Of a DNA stretch of 64,000 bases, positions 22,841-33,960 are shown in pieces. Origin of the DNA: Symbiodinium kawagutii (taxonomy: Eukaryota; Sar; Dinophyceae; Suessiales; Symbiodiniaceae); contig VSDK01004639.1 of the NCBI GenBank assembly GCA_009767595.1, positions 19,316-83,315 on the forward strand, in the 5' to 3' direction. Each line of letters begins with the position of its first letter. Within the stretch, counting starts at the first letter, position 1. A program made the position numbers and the translations under genes. A model generated the notes under the pieces. That model saw only the letters and a list, made by a program, of their open reading frames with translations. It ran no database searches and had not been told where the DNA came from.

Positions 22841-24044
22841 CCGACATGGCGGTAGATTGCACCCGGAGAAGTCTCAAGAGCTACATGTTTTCAGCTACCT
22901 ACAGCTGGTTACACCTTTAAATTTGACCTTGTTCAAAGTGCTCAGCATACTATGAGAGCCAACTTGTTTTTTGAAGAAGAAGTGTGTAGTTCACAGAGTT
23001 GTTTCTGGCCACCATGTTGCCGATGCCGTGTGTACCCAGCTTTCATTGTACAAAACTGATTCGTGTGGACAGCCCACACAGTGGCCAGCTGAGCCCCAAA
23101 AAGAACCTGGGAAGAACATGGCATAGCTCAACGATGGTCACTGGTCTTGGGGTCCTGAGCCGAGAGTAAGAACCTAGATCATTTGGTTGCAAGGGACGCC
23201 AATACATTGGGACTTTTGCGCTGAATTCTTAAAAGCCCATGATTCATGTCTTTTTTTTTACATCCCCACGACTGTTGACCCACGATTGACAAAGGGACCC
23301 TTGCATTTTTCAATTGAGTGGGGACCCATGGGACAACCCGAAGGCATAGAAAGCATTCGAAAATGACAAACCACATGGTGTATAGCTTCATCCTGCATCA
23401 TGAATCAAAACGTGATGACGGACCAAATTGCTTCCTGGGGCTATGTCTAGCATAAATCTTTGTTGGTTACATCGGTTGTGTGGTTCACCGCCGTATACAG
23501 TTGTGGTTTTATGGCATTGCGCTCCTAAGAATGTCCAATTGAGTAGATCCAATGGGGCTCTGAGTAGATCGGACCCAAAGTTCATCAAAGTCATGATGTC
23601 CAATCAGCTGGTTAGATCGTTTTCCAGCTCTTCCTAGTTCCCAGCTAGAAACTAACCAGTAACCAAGTCCTTTCATGATATCTGCCAAATTCCTCTTTGA
23701 CACATCTGTCACCCCGCCATGGCAAAACAAATGTTTTTACACCAGGCAAGATTGTTTTCAAAGTTTTGGGCAGTTTTCTTTGATGCTTGGGTTTCAAGTC
23801 TGTTTCCATTCCAAGTTTTCCGAGAGATCCTTCAAAGGCAGAAGTCAATGTAGAGAGAGACCTGCTTCCACGTACTTTTACATCGTTGAGGTGCGTCACT
23901 TTGCACATAGAAAATGTCTACATCGTAGTGCTTCCTAAATGCGTACATGGTGGTGTGAAATGCTTCCGTTGGGTCACGCTGTAGCCCAGTTGGTCTCAAG
24001 CCCAGCCACCGGAACACGAGAGGTGACAAGGGCGGCCGGGCGAA
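22841..24044. other. Intergenic spacer between copies A and B
   Basis: No exon with both splice sites was recognised. Short open frames occur on both strands at 23388-23940 but lack coding character. Confidence 0.4.
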
Positions 24045-24116
24045 ATGGACATGTCCGGAGTGTTGATGACCACTGGGGCAGCGTTGCTGGTGACCCATTG
24101 CTTTGTTTTCGGTTCT
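24045..24116 (+). CDS. Copy B exon 1 (72 nt)
   Basis: Reads MDMSGVLMTTGAALLVTHCF then VFGS, with a putative GA donor. It aligns with copy A 15212-15283 without gaps. The start codon is chosen because both copies keep the ATG and diverge upstream of it. Confidence 0.55.
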
Positions 24117-27100
24117 GATCCTTGGCAGAGGGTTGGGACGGAGGTTTTTCCTCAATTCAATTCATTAACAATTTAGCTGATTCATTAAGTTCATTAAGTA
24201 TCAAGCTTCATCCAATTCAGTGACAATTCGATGCATTAGATTCATTAAGAATTTGGATGATTCGGTTTGAGTTCTTTTTTTGGTGTGGAACGGCGTCGGA
24301 CCGCCTTTGCAGTCCGCTTTCGCCTCCTAGTCCAGCGCTGGAGAATTCACGTGGAACAGACTTCTAAGCCGCCTCTTGTCATCAACACAGATCAACACGC
24401 ATCATCCAATAGTAGCCGTGTAATAAAGCATCCATTTTTGGGGTTTCCTATTTTGAGAGACCACCCTATCTCATCGACTCATCTACCAACAGTTTCCATG
24501 AGTGAAATAATGTGGCCTCCCGGACAAGATGTGTTGCACTTGAGTCCATGAATTGGTACGCTGCAAAAAGGACCGGGAAAGTTGAGGTGCCCTTACTCAG
24601 ACTTGGATGGGGAGTACTGAGTAATGAAGTTCTGTCCAACCACATCTAGGTCATCCTAGGTAAGTGGCTAGAGCTGTTCTGGCTTTTGGTTCAGGTTCAT
24701 TGAGCGAGAGGGGTCCAGTTCCAGTGAACTTGATTTTTTCTTTGAATTTTATCGTTTGAAATTTGTCCCAGATGATTTTGCGCAACAGCCGTTGGAAGGT
24801 GTGCCTCAAAATGAGATGATGTGTTGAAAATGATCCTATTGGAAGCGAGACACCCTCTACATCACCAAAGTAATGGATTCCCAACATTGATAGGAATAAA
24901 TTAAGCAAATGCAAAGCCAATCTCTTGATGTGTACAACAACAAGTCCATGTGATCACAGGTAAATCAGATGAAAATCATTTCTGTTCCCATTCTGTCACA
25001 ATTCTGATGTGCCAGATTCGCCCAGGAAATTGCTTCCATCCTACGTCGCGTGGCAAGAGCTGTTGTGCATGGAGTGCACGGACATAGGAACGAATATTTG
25101 GAAGCTGCGCTATGGGACGCTCGAATTAAACAATATCGCTCTTCTTCCCGAGCGTGCATGCACATTGCTGCAATCTGTACCTTTGGCCAAATGCTACATT
25201 TGCATTGGAACCACAACGCCCATTCGCGTTGGCCTTTCGTAATTTCAATGAGCGCATGGGTCATGCATTTGGTGATCAGTTCCAACATTCTGCCTTTGAA
25301 TCGCGTGAGATCCAGAGTTTTTGTTCTTGCCACTGGGCGTAAAAGGGCAAGTTTTTGATCTTTTTGGGGATGCCTGTTCGGTTTTACACATTACCATCAG
25401 TGATTTTTCGTTGAAGAAAAAGATTCAGACCTTTCTTTCATTCTCCCACCGTTGTGATGTCAGTGACCGCCAAGCCAGGTGATGTATTTAATGGTTGGTC
25501 TTTGGGTCTACGGATATCCTGGCGAGTGCCAAAATGCCTTGTTATTTTCCGGTGTCACGATTTCTGTTCGCTTTGCAGTTGCAGCTTTTTTTGTAGATTT
25601 TCGAACTGGAGTTCCTGCTCAATCTTTGTTGAGCCTACTGGAGACGTGGAATGCATGGAAACGGGACCCCGAATCTGTACACATCTCCTTCCTCCATCAG
25701 CTCACCGTTTCTTGGCACGAGCGGAGTTGCTTCGCAAAGGCACAGTGTGTCCGTGAAGGCACAGGTGCCTCTCAGACCCAAGGTCGAAGTCTTCGACATT
25801 CACAGGGGTAACACAGGGTAACGGGTTGAGTCTACCCACACCACGGGTTGCCATAGCCATGGTGTTGGCTTCGAAATGTTTGATGCTCTGAGAGCCAAGT
25901 TTCCACGTGGCACTAAGATTTGAGGAGCCTCCATCGGGCCTGGGTTTGCGGTTGAAGATCTATCCAAGCTCATGTTTTGAGTGAGGACCTATCCAAAAAA
26001 ATGTATGTTCCTGGCAGATACCTATCATGGCAAGAGAGCGCACCTACAATGGAATCAGGGTGTCGATCATGGCTAGCATGCAAGCATCACATCTTGTGAA
26101 CGTTGCAGTGTTTCAATCAGGCTACTGAATAAGAATGTTTTCCCACATCAAGGTGGTAAGACTGGGGCTAGGTAAGAGTGTAGGCCCCAAGATGATACTG
26201 CTTTCGAAGCTCATCTGAGATCTTGGCCTTCATTTTGGTCCTTGTGGGTTTGATGGAGTTCAACAATCGCGCACGGATCGCTCTTTTCACAAACTCCGAA
26301 TCCATGGTGACGAGCTTCCGAAGGCACGTGACAACCATGGATCCTCCGATGTGAAACCACTCCATGCTGTCACCATTGAAGGTACTGAAATCCACAAGGC
26401 GCCCACTCCCCACTTCTGTTTCAATAGATTGGGGTATTCTGATCGTTCATCATTGTTTATTTCTTTATTTCTGCCCCCATTCTTTTGTTTTGCTTCACAG
26501 GGTGCTCCGTGGGGTTTGTGATGGTGAAGTACTGTTGGACAGCAAGCTGCGAATCTCCGGGAAGGCTGGCTGCCTGCAGAGGCCTTGCTGCAAAATTTGT
26601 TGGGAAAACATTCGATCATCGCTTTGCTCGCAGTGAATTGGACGCTCCAGTCAATTGAGCAAAACTCTGGTTCAGCGAAAACAGTTCCAGGCAGACACTC
26701 AATCTGGTTGGTTTTCTTCACAGCTCAGGACTTTGCTTGTGACCTCCGATCCAGATTTCTCCAACCGGAACTTCGACGAACTGCTATTGGAAGATGAACG
26801 CGAGCGCTTTCGAGGCTTCGGTCACAGTCAACTTTGTAGAGGATCATATGCTCCAAGCACGTTGGAATATCACAAGATGCAGCACAGGAACCCGAACACG
26901 AACGCGTTTGCTCGCTGTAAGACAAGCTTGTGGGACATTCTTGGAGCGATGTCGTTGTAGTGATGATCGCGATAACAATAGCAATACAAACCCTTGATAG
27001 GACACTCTTGCAAAAACACCCGGTAGGAAACTGCGGTAAAGCATCTTTATCGGACTAGGAAAACACTCTTGGACCACATGATAAAACTGTAAAACATGTT

Positions 27101-30100
27101 TTGGAGTAACGGTTTGGATGACACGCTCGGTACTTTTTAGACCAAAGATAGACTTGGTCAGACATTCTTGAGGCGACACTTTGGTACAGTGTTGGTATTT
27201 GGGAGTTCTGATAGGACAGTCTTTATTTGGGCACAGTATGAGACACGTTTGACACTCTTGCAAGCCACTCTGTCTATGACCCTTTTCTGAGAACGTCTTT
27301 TTAAGACGCTTGTAGTATGGCACTCTTGGCAAGATACATTTGGCATCCTCTTGATATGACACTCTTCTATGATCATGTAAAGCTGTAAAACATTGACGTT
27401 GTACGACACTCTTTTAAGGTCTCGAAGTAAAAACTTTTGTGAGACACTCTTGTGAGCATTCTCGTGGGACACTCTTCCGGGACACTGTGGTAGCCATAAA
27501 AACCTCCACTAAACATCACCATTAAACGCCACTACCAAAACACGGCCACTAACTACCATTACCAGAAAACACCATGACGGAAACACCAAAACACCACCGC
27601 CAGAACACACTACCACCAGAAAACATCACCAAAACACCGCCGTGGAAACACCAATGCCAGAAAACATTACGCACAGAAAACACTACCATAGAAAAACCAG
27701 ACTAAAATACCACAAAATCAGTACCACCAAAAACACCACTGAAAGATATTATACACTCGAATTGCAAAAAGCTTTGCAACAGCACGATTTGAATCTCAAG
27801 TGACACCTTTGAAATCTCACTTGACACGGCACTGCCACCGTGGAAAGCCTTTCTCTAAGGTGCCAACACGCAAGCGCAGCCACACAAAGACACCTCTCCC
27901 CCAAACCGCAGCTCCGGCAAGTGACCAATATATTTTTCCCTCAGCCCCAGTGTGCACCACTTCAAAGTGCTGCGCCCATGAAAATCGAAACGTGGAACGC
28001 AGCTGGAAGTTCAGCAATCGGAGTTCTGCAAGTCTCCGAAACGCTTCCGCGGCGGATTGCAAACCCAGACGCAACATTGAGCCAACACACCTCCAATCCC
28101 CAAGGTGGGATAAAATGATGATGTAAATCATTCACTGATCCGACTGATGCCTTTTATCATGTCAGTGGTCAACTCTCCCCCGGTTTGTCCTCTCCAACGT
28201 TGGAGCTGTTCCTTCGTTGACTCGTTTAGTCCTGAAGTTTGTTGGGCAGAACCAAGCAGACCCCCAATGTGTCAGATGAGTTGTGCGTTTTCGAAGCAAA
28301 GAACATAAGGCAAAATCGACTACTTCGAACCAATCCGCATTGACTGCGTCCAGTGGCCCCGAGGCTTCATGTCTGAACAGCAGGCAGTAGCGTCCAGCAT
28401 CAGTGCACCTCCATGCTTGCGAGTGTCGTTGAAGCTCGGTGAGAGATTTCACAGTGGTTTCATTGGAGGTTGCGGCACTTGCAACTTATGCTTTGACTGG
28501 TACAGCGGGGTTGTGTACAAAGTTAAAACTTAGAGTCTTTCATAAATGGTGACACCGAGATTTTGCAATCTTCAATGAGCTGTCTCTTTCATTCTCAGGA
28601 TTTTAAAGAATCCCTTGTGAACTGAAAGCAAATAGTTTTTCACAACAAAGCAATGGGACAAGTTAGAGAGTACTGCAGCAATCTCATGGTTTGGATGCAG
28701 TTCTGACCGAAGGGACTCGACTTTGAAAACCCTCAGGAAGCGTTCTGGAATCCCGGGATCGGTGTCTTCTAGCTGCCCTCGAGTGGGCGTCGACCTCTTT
28801 CATGTGCCGCTGATGTTGGGTGAAGAAACCTATCACCTGCTCGCACTCAGGGAAGACAGCGACTCGAGATCTCCCCCAGAAGTGCTTCGATTTGAACGTC
28901 GTGGCAAGTGGCAGATGGCAGGTTGTGGCAGGTTGTCGCAGGTTGTGGTGTTGAGATTCTTTTCGTGTCTGTGTTTGTCGGTCAACAGCGTCGAGAAAAG
29001 AAAGGGTCATCTTTCACTCCCTTCTGACTGTACAGGTTTAGGTCAACGAGTGCACCGGCTGTACCTGAAAACATTTGTTTGCGATTCCGCTATGTTTGCC
29101 GTTTCTGCCCGCGATTTCTCCTCTTATGTCAGCTGATCAATTTCATTTTTCAAGTTTTTAAGTCCACTTATGCCATGTTTGCACTGAAGCAAATCTATCA
29201 CTCCTTGCAGTCTAGCTGAGGTATCCAGTTTTCAATAGTGATATTTTTCTCAATCACATGTGTATATTGTGCCACTCAAAGATTTGTTGTACATAGGCAA
29301 TCACGCCCTTTCCAACCATTGCATTGGGAACTCCCGATCTTTCACAGATCCGAAACAGAGATTCGATCACTCTCCAGGCAGCTCCGATTCGCAAAAGAGC
29401 CCTAATCGATTTGCACCGCCGAAATCACGGTGCTTCGCACATGTCCAAAATTGCCTTCCAAAAGCAATTTCGTAGCAACGGAAAGTGGTCCCACTTGTCC
29501 ACTTGGTGCAGTCGCGGTGCACAAACGGAGATCGCCAAGGCGATCAAAGGCCTGAGATTGTCACATCGTGGAATGTCTCTGTCTGCATAAGGATCTCGGT
29601 GCAAAGCCTGTCATTTTCCGAAGAGTCAGAAATGTCATATCGGGGTTTTAACAATGAAAAGTTTCCAACTTTGAGAGGAGCAATTCTTCCAAAACGGGGT
29701 TTCTAAGCCTGGTCTCTCATGTCAGGGTTCCTCAAAAAACAGAAGCGGAACTTGCACTCCTAGCCAAAGGGATTTCCAGTGCAAGTTTCTTTTGCAACCG
29801 TTTGATCTTGCTGTGTCAAATGTTCTGTGCGACAGTGTGTTGAGTCTTTGCTTATTGTTGGGTGAAAAGCTGCGGCAAAAGATATCTTGAGAGCTGACCA
29901 TCTCTTGGGTCCATCTTTCAGCTTTGGTTGAGCCATTTGTTGCGTGATCTGTTTGTGGAGGTGTTCTATTTGTATGATTTTTGGTTTGTTTCTGCATTTG
30001 CTGAATGATTTGCACGTTGAAGTTTCTTCCTGTTGAGATACTTACTTTATGTATCAGACTGTGTATTTCTTGAGCCACCTATCTGTTGAGCTAGCTGTCT

Positions 30101-33100
30101 CTATTTGTTGAGTTTTCACAGCTGTCTTGAAGGATGTGAGCTGCCTGGCACAGTGTCCATGTGTTGAGTTGTCTCACTCTGTACCAATCTCTGACCTTCA
30201 TTGTGGTGTGTGGAGCAGTTGGACTTTTTGAGTTTTTGGGCCATCGGTTATGCTGTCTTTTGAAACCCAATTGGCGATGCTAAAGTCGAGCTTAAGCAAT
30301 CTGTGAAGTCCAAGAGTTAAACTCTTGAGTCAGAGATTGCTGGAGGATCTTCCCATTGGAAGAGCTCGCTTCAAATCTGTGTTTTGATGTGTGTTTGTGT
30401 GTGTGTTTGTGTGTGTGTGTGTGTCAAGCTGTCAGGATTTAGATTTGAAGCTGCAATCTGTTTGTAGCTCCAGCGGTTTAAGCATGTTTAAGCTACATTT
30501 GAACTATTGCTAACTTCTGTTCAAGTTTTTTTTTGGGGTCCAATTTGTGCCAGGATCTGTTTGCGCCGAGGTACTGGGGACTGATGCAGAAAGACTTCAA
30601 AAGAAGCCTTCCGCACCACCCGTGAGTCCCGACCCCACCGAGAGGAGAACCAGGACCTGCTCAGGGAAAGAGAAGAAAGTTAAAAAGTAGAAATTCAATG
30701 AAGCAAAGTTGAAGCAAGATGTTCCCTTAACTTTACTAAGCATTACCTTGAAGTAAATGCAGTATGAATGAGAAGTACTGAAGTAAATTTCAAAACTCAT
30801 AGTACAGCGTAAATGACAACTCTAAAGGAATGAATTAATGAAAGGCACCAAGCTCAAAGGAGCCGCTTTTTGAATCTGAGAGATGCTGGTGCTGAACTTC
30901 CCCAGTGTTGTTCCTTACCAGCGAAAAGCTTTTGCCCAAATTGTTAGCAAATAGACCCTTTATTACTTTCTATTTTCTCCTTATTCTGATTTCTTGCTTC
31001 TGAATATATCCCTTTTTATACATTGTTCGACGCTGGAGGCCACAACATCTCAAAGTTGACCATAAAATGTTGTTTCGTAAATTCGAGAAACCAAAAAAGA
31101 TGAACAGATTGTTTTGCAGTACCTTCACGGTGTTTCGCCGGAGTCTAACGCAGCCTCCTCTGCAGTTTTGCTGCGTCAAGTTTGGCACCTTGCATCGCTT
31201 TAGGGTTGTGGATGGTTGTGGAATGCTTGCTGTTTTTACATTTGTGTGGTTTGAATGCTTCAGCAGGTTTTGTTGCTTGAACATTACAATTGTTTTTTGG
31301 CTGTTTTTTCCCTTTGCAGATTTCAATGTTTGCAAGGAAATCCTCGTCCCCCCCCATATCAATCCAATGATGCTGCGAGGAGCAGGGCCCCTTCTGATTC
31401 CTCTGTCTCGCAGGCTCGACTTAGTCAGTCTTCACGTCAGGTTTTGCCAAATGGTTTCTTCCATTTTGAATGTCACGCTGAGTAACAGGTCTCTGGGAGA
31501 TCTCTTCTGCAGATTTGCAACGAGTTGGACGAGATGACCTTGTTGGTCCATTGCTCAAGGTTTTTGCTTGCACATGTCGCGTGATGTCACATGCCAAAAG
31601 AGAGAAGACATCTTTCGAACATTAGCATGTCGTCAAACTACAACACACCTCAGATGTCACATGTTTGAGCGAGTGCACATTTGCAAAATTCGAGGTAGAT
31701 GCTACCACAGGACTACTGGATGTGGAGCAAGCTCACTTGAGCTTCGTACGACGACCCGATAGCGACAGTGACACCATGCCAAGCCTTAGACGTCTAGTGC
31801 AGCCAACCGAAACTGGGACGTCAATGATCTCCTTAGGCATTCTTGAGAGATGTGTGAAAGCTTGGTTTCGGCTTTTGAAGGCTTGAAGATGTTTGAGTCA
31901 CTTTCATAAGATGCGAAGATGCTGCCTTGTTCCATTGCCAATCTCAGTGTCTCATGACCACGGGAGGCACAGACCCAACATCTTTGGCTCAGGATTGGGG
32001 CACCATCCATGCTCAGCTGGTTGCTTTTGCAGAAGCGAGTAGAACTCAAACTCGAGAAGTTCTGAGAACCAAGCTGCTAGGTTTGCAGCAACTTTTTCAG
32101 CGACCCTTCAGCCAAGTGAATGCCTAAGTATGTAGCCTACCTACATGGCCAAAAGCTGACTGGCCAGCTTATTGGGCACCGGGTGGCGGTAGAATTGTTA
32201 ACCAATTCAGGTGCAAGAAAAAACGAGATAGACAAGGGACTCTCTGGTCTAGCTTGGTCCAAGCGTGTGATTGTGCCAAAATATATACAGTAGCATATAT
32301 GTTGCGTTCCATGTTGATGAAACTGATAGACATTGCAGTGGAATCAAGATGGCTTCAAAATACCATGCTGCCCACATCGTTGGCAGAGCAGAATCAGAAC
32401 TTCCTGTGCAGCAGTGGTTCTTGTTGCCGGCATTTTGTGTGTCTTGGGCTTCACCTTAAGTTGCTGGTTCGGTATGGACGGTCATACATTTGCACCAAGA
32501 AACATTCAGGCGCCGCATTTGTTGCTTCAAGTTCTTTTCGTATGGATGTATCCGTTATTGTTTCCACTGGAGACAGGGTTGATGCTGATCCTGAAATCAA
32601 CGTGACCTAGCCGTTGTCATCATTCTAGTCGACCCCGTCTTGACGAAGCCATCGTCATTTTTGCCTGCTTTGTTGCCTTTGCCATCATCTCTGTTGATTT
32701 TTCTGCTTGGTGTGCTGGTGGTGCCACTGCGGTTGCTGCTGGTGGTTGATGGTTGGTGGTTGTCGTTCTTGTGATTCTGTAGTAGTTGAGATGTTTCCAA
32801 ATGCTGTGAAACTGACAACCTGTTTGTGATTTCTAGGACAAATCTTGGTGGTTGAGCTCAGGCTGAGATTGCAGAACGAATACAAAAACTGCGTGGAAGC
32901 ACGTCAAGTAGAAGTTTCCGCGTTTCATCCACATGGCCAGCCACCAGAGATGTGCAGCAAACTGTGCTTGAAACTGGTGAACTTCAAACGGGTAAAATCG
33001 TCGCAGAAGCAAAAGTCGCTGGGCATGATCGCAGCACGTGTTTTTTTGTTTTTGTTTCTACATCTCGTTGGAGTCCTTGTGTTTTGGAAGTGAAGATGTT

Positions 33101-33399
33101 CAAAACCGCAACTGATGACAGCTCTGGTGCAGGAGTGAGTTGCGAGGCGTACACGAGTGCCAATCTGAAGATTCTGACCGCAGCTGATCATGTAAGTTTT
33201 GAAGGTCTTGACAACAGATACATTCCCATGAATGATTATGAGACTGAGTCATGTTCAAAATCTGTTTGATTTGCTGTGCTGTCGCTTTGTATTGATGGCG
33301 GGGCCACTTTGTGAAGCCTCGGTAGATTTCTCGCAGCGCGCAGCGGAGAAAGCCTCCATGCGTTCCGGCGCCAATTGGAGCATGCCCAAGTGGTGCTAG
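24045..33399 (+). CDS. Copy B: multi-pass membrane protein with PAS-like region, 15 exons, apparently intact
   Basis: Proposed exons: 24045-24116, 25026-25328, 25479-25706, 26220-26323, 26501-26564, 26724-26814, 28364-28433, 28773-28893, 30554-30621, 31320-31440, 31695-31808, 31993-32080, 32837-32991, 33096-33191 and 33337-33399 (TAG). All join in phase without a stop, giving about 585 residues. Exons 1-4 carry about six hydrophobic segments. Exons 5-8 hold the PAS-like stretch (VLRGVCDGEVLLDSKLRISG ... PRVGVDLFHVPLMLGEETYH). A polar Ser/Pro-rich linker follows (RSRAPSDSSVSQARLSQSSR), then a conserved C-terminal block (DWGTIHAQLVAFAEASRTQT). The layout suggests a membrane-anchored sensor; ligand and output are unknown. 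Donors are GT, GC and GA. Exon borders 2-8 and 11-13 are supported by equal lengths and phases in copy A. Exons 1, 9, 14 and 15 are less secure. Confidence 0.72.
25026..25328 (+). CDS. Copy B exon 2 (303 nt, 101 codons)
   Basis: AG/GAAAT acceptor and CTT/GCCACT donor. Reads LEAALWDARIKQYRSSSRAC then hydrophobic ISMSAWVMHLVISSNILPLN. Collinear with copy A 16745-17050. Confidence 0.8.
25479..25706 (+). CDS. Copy B exon 3 (228 nt)
   Basis: AG/G acceptor (AAGCCAG/GTG) and ACC/GTTTCT donor. Reads VMYLMVGLWVYGYPGECQNA, a hydrophobic stretch, then WNAWKRDPESVHISFLHQLT. Confidence 0.8.
26220..26564 (+). CDS. Copy B exons 4 and 5 (26220-26323, 26501-26564)
   Basis: Reads ILAFILVLVGLMEFNNRARI to MVTSFRR, then VLRGVCDGEVLLDSKLRISG. 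The intron between them begins AAG/GCACGT and ends CACAG/G, a GC-AG intron. Copy A has the same arrangement with a different intron length. Confidence 0.8.
26724..26814 (+). CDS. Copy B exon 6 (91 nt)
   Basis: Reads LRTLLVTSDPDFSNRNFDEL then LLEDERERFR and ends at an AG/GC donor, as in copy A. Confidence 0.75.
26995..27490. repeat. Degenerate interspersed ACACTCTTG repeat
   Basis: The word ACACTCTTG, or close variants, recurs about ten times at irregular spacing of roughly 25-70 bp, often preceded by GG or TATG. It lies inside the large intron between exons 6 and 7 of copy B and has no counterpart in copy A. Confidence 0.75.
27491..27765. repeat. A+C-rich ACCACCAAAACACC repeat
   Basis: Almost G- and T-poor sequence made of CACCA, AAACACC and CCAGAAAACA words. 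It resembles, on a small scale, the CA-rich block at 38338-39310. Confidence 0.8.
28364..28893 (+). CDS. Copy B exons 7 and 8 (28364-28433, 28773-28893)
   Basis: Exon 7 reads MSEQQAVASSISAPPCLRVS and exon 8 PRVGVDLFHVPLMLGEETYH. The intron is GC-AG (GAA/GCTCGG ... TTCTAG). The phase-2 join is identical in copy A. Confidence 0.78.
30383..30424. repeat. GT microsatellite
   Basis: GTGTGTTTGTGTGTG-type run in a copy B intron. Confidence 0.9.
30554..30621 (+). CDS. Copy B exon 9 (68 nt), missing in copy A
   Basis: Bounded by GCCAG/G and CC/GTGAGT. Reads DLFAPRYWGLMQKDFKRSLP then HH, starting in phase 0 after exon 8 and ending in phase 2, which fits exon 10. There is no paralogue support, because the region is deleted in copy A. 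The alternative frame (EVLGTDAERLQKKPSAPP) does not fit the phases. Confidence 0.5.
31320..31440 (+). CDS. Copy B exon 10 (121 nt)
   Basis: Bounded by TTTGCAG and CAG/GTTTTG. Reads FQCLQGNPRPPPYQSNDAAR then a Ser-rich linker, SRAPSDSSVSQARLSQSSRQ. The last part is still recognisable in copy A at about 20976-21040. Confidence 0.65.
31695..32080 (+). CDS. Copy B exons 11 and 12 (31695-31808, 31993-32080)
   Basis: Reads VDATTGLLDVEQAHLSFVRR to QPT, then DWGTIHAQLVAFAEASRTQT. The separating 184-bp intron is GA-AG and has exactly the same length in copy A. Confidence 0.8.
32837..32991 (+). CDS. Copy B exon 13 (155 nt)
   Basis: Reads QILVVELRLRLQNEYKNCVE then ARQVEVSAFHPHGQPPEMCS. The phase-1 join from exon 12 (G+GA) is open here, while copy A carries TAA at the next codon. 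A GT donor (CGG/GTAAAA) is shared. Confidence 0.75.
33096..33399 (+). CDS. Copy B exons 14 and 15, C-terminus (33096-33191, 33337-33399)
   Basis: Exon 14 reads MFKTATDDSSGAGVSCEAYT then SANLKILTAADH, ending at CAT/GTAAGT. Exon 15 reads RAAEKASMRSGANWSMPKWC and ends in TAG. Phases agree throughout. Exon 14 is broken in copy A. Exon 15 has no paralogue support. Confidence 0.5.
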
Positions 33400-33480
33400 T
33401 TCTAACTTTTGTCATTTGCGCCTCAGTCGCGTCAGAAGGTTGTAATTCTTACTTGTAATACTCAAAATAGCTCTACATGA

Positions 33481-33960
33481 ATTTACAGAAAAAAAATCGA
33501 ATAGATATGTACATATATATATATATATATATACATAAATATATTATTTCAAATAGATATTCAGAAAGTATGTATTTATAGTTAATTTATTTAGAAAATT
33601 AAAAGTAAATATATATTTTTTTTTTTAAATATATATATATATATTTAATAATTAAGAAAGAATATATATTTAATAAAAAATAATATTATTAATATAATAA
33701 AAAAATAATTTAAAAAATTAAAATAATATAAATATATAAATTTAAAATAAAAATATTAATATAAAAATAAATAGAATTTACAAAATTAAAAAATATTTAT
33801 ATAAATAAATATATTTAAAATAATAAATATTATATTAATAATAAAATTAAATATTTTTTTAATAAAAATATATTTATAAATATAAAAATAATATTTAATT
33901 AATAAATATATATTTTATATTGTTTTTTTTCTTATTTTTTTTTCTGAATGCTTTATTTTC
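33481..33960. repeat. A+T-only low-complexity block
   Basis: About 480 bp with scarcely any G or C, including an (AT)n run near 33510-33535. It starts right after copy B and opens the gene-poor island. Confidence 0.95.

Noticed and set aside
26501-26640. Reading copy B exon 5 onward without an intron, giving an apparent frameshift after CLQRPCCK
   Set aside because: Both copies share the same apparent shift. Placing a GC donor after ..RISGK removes it and joins exon 6 in phase, so a splice site explains it better than a mutation.
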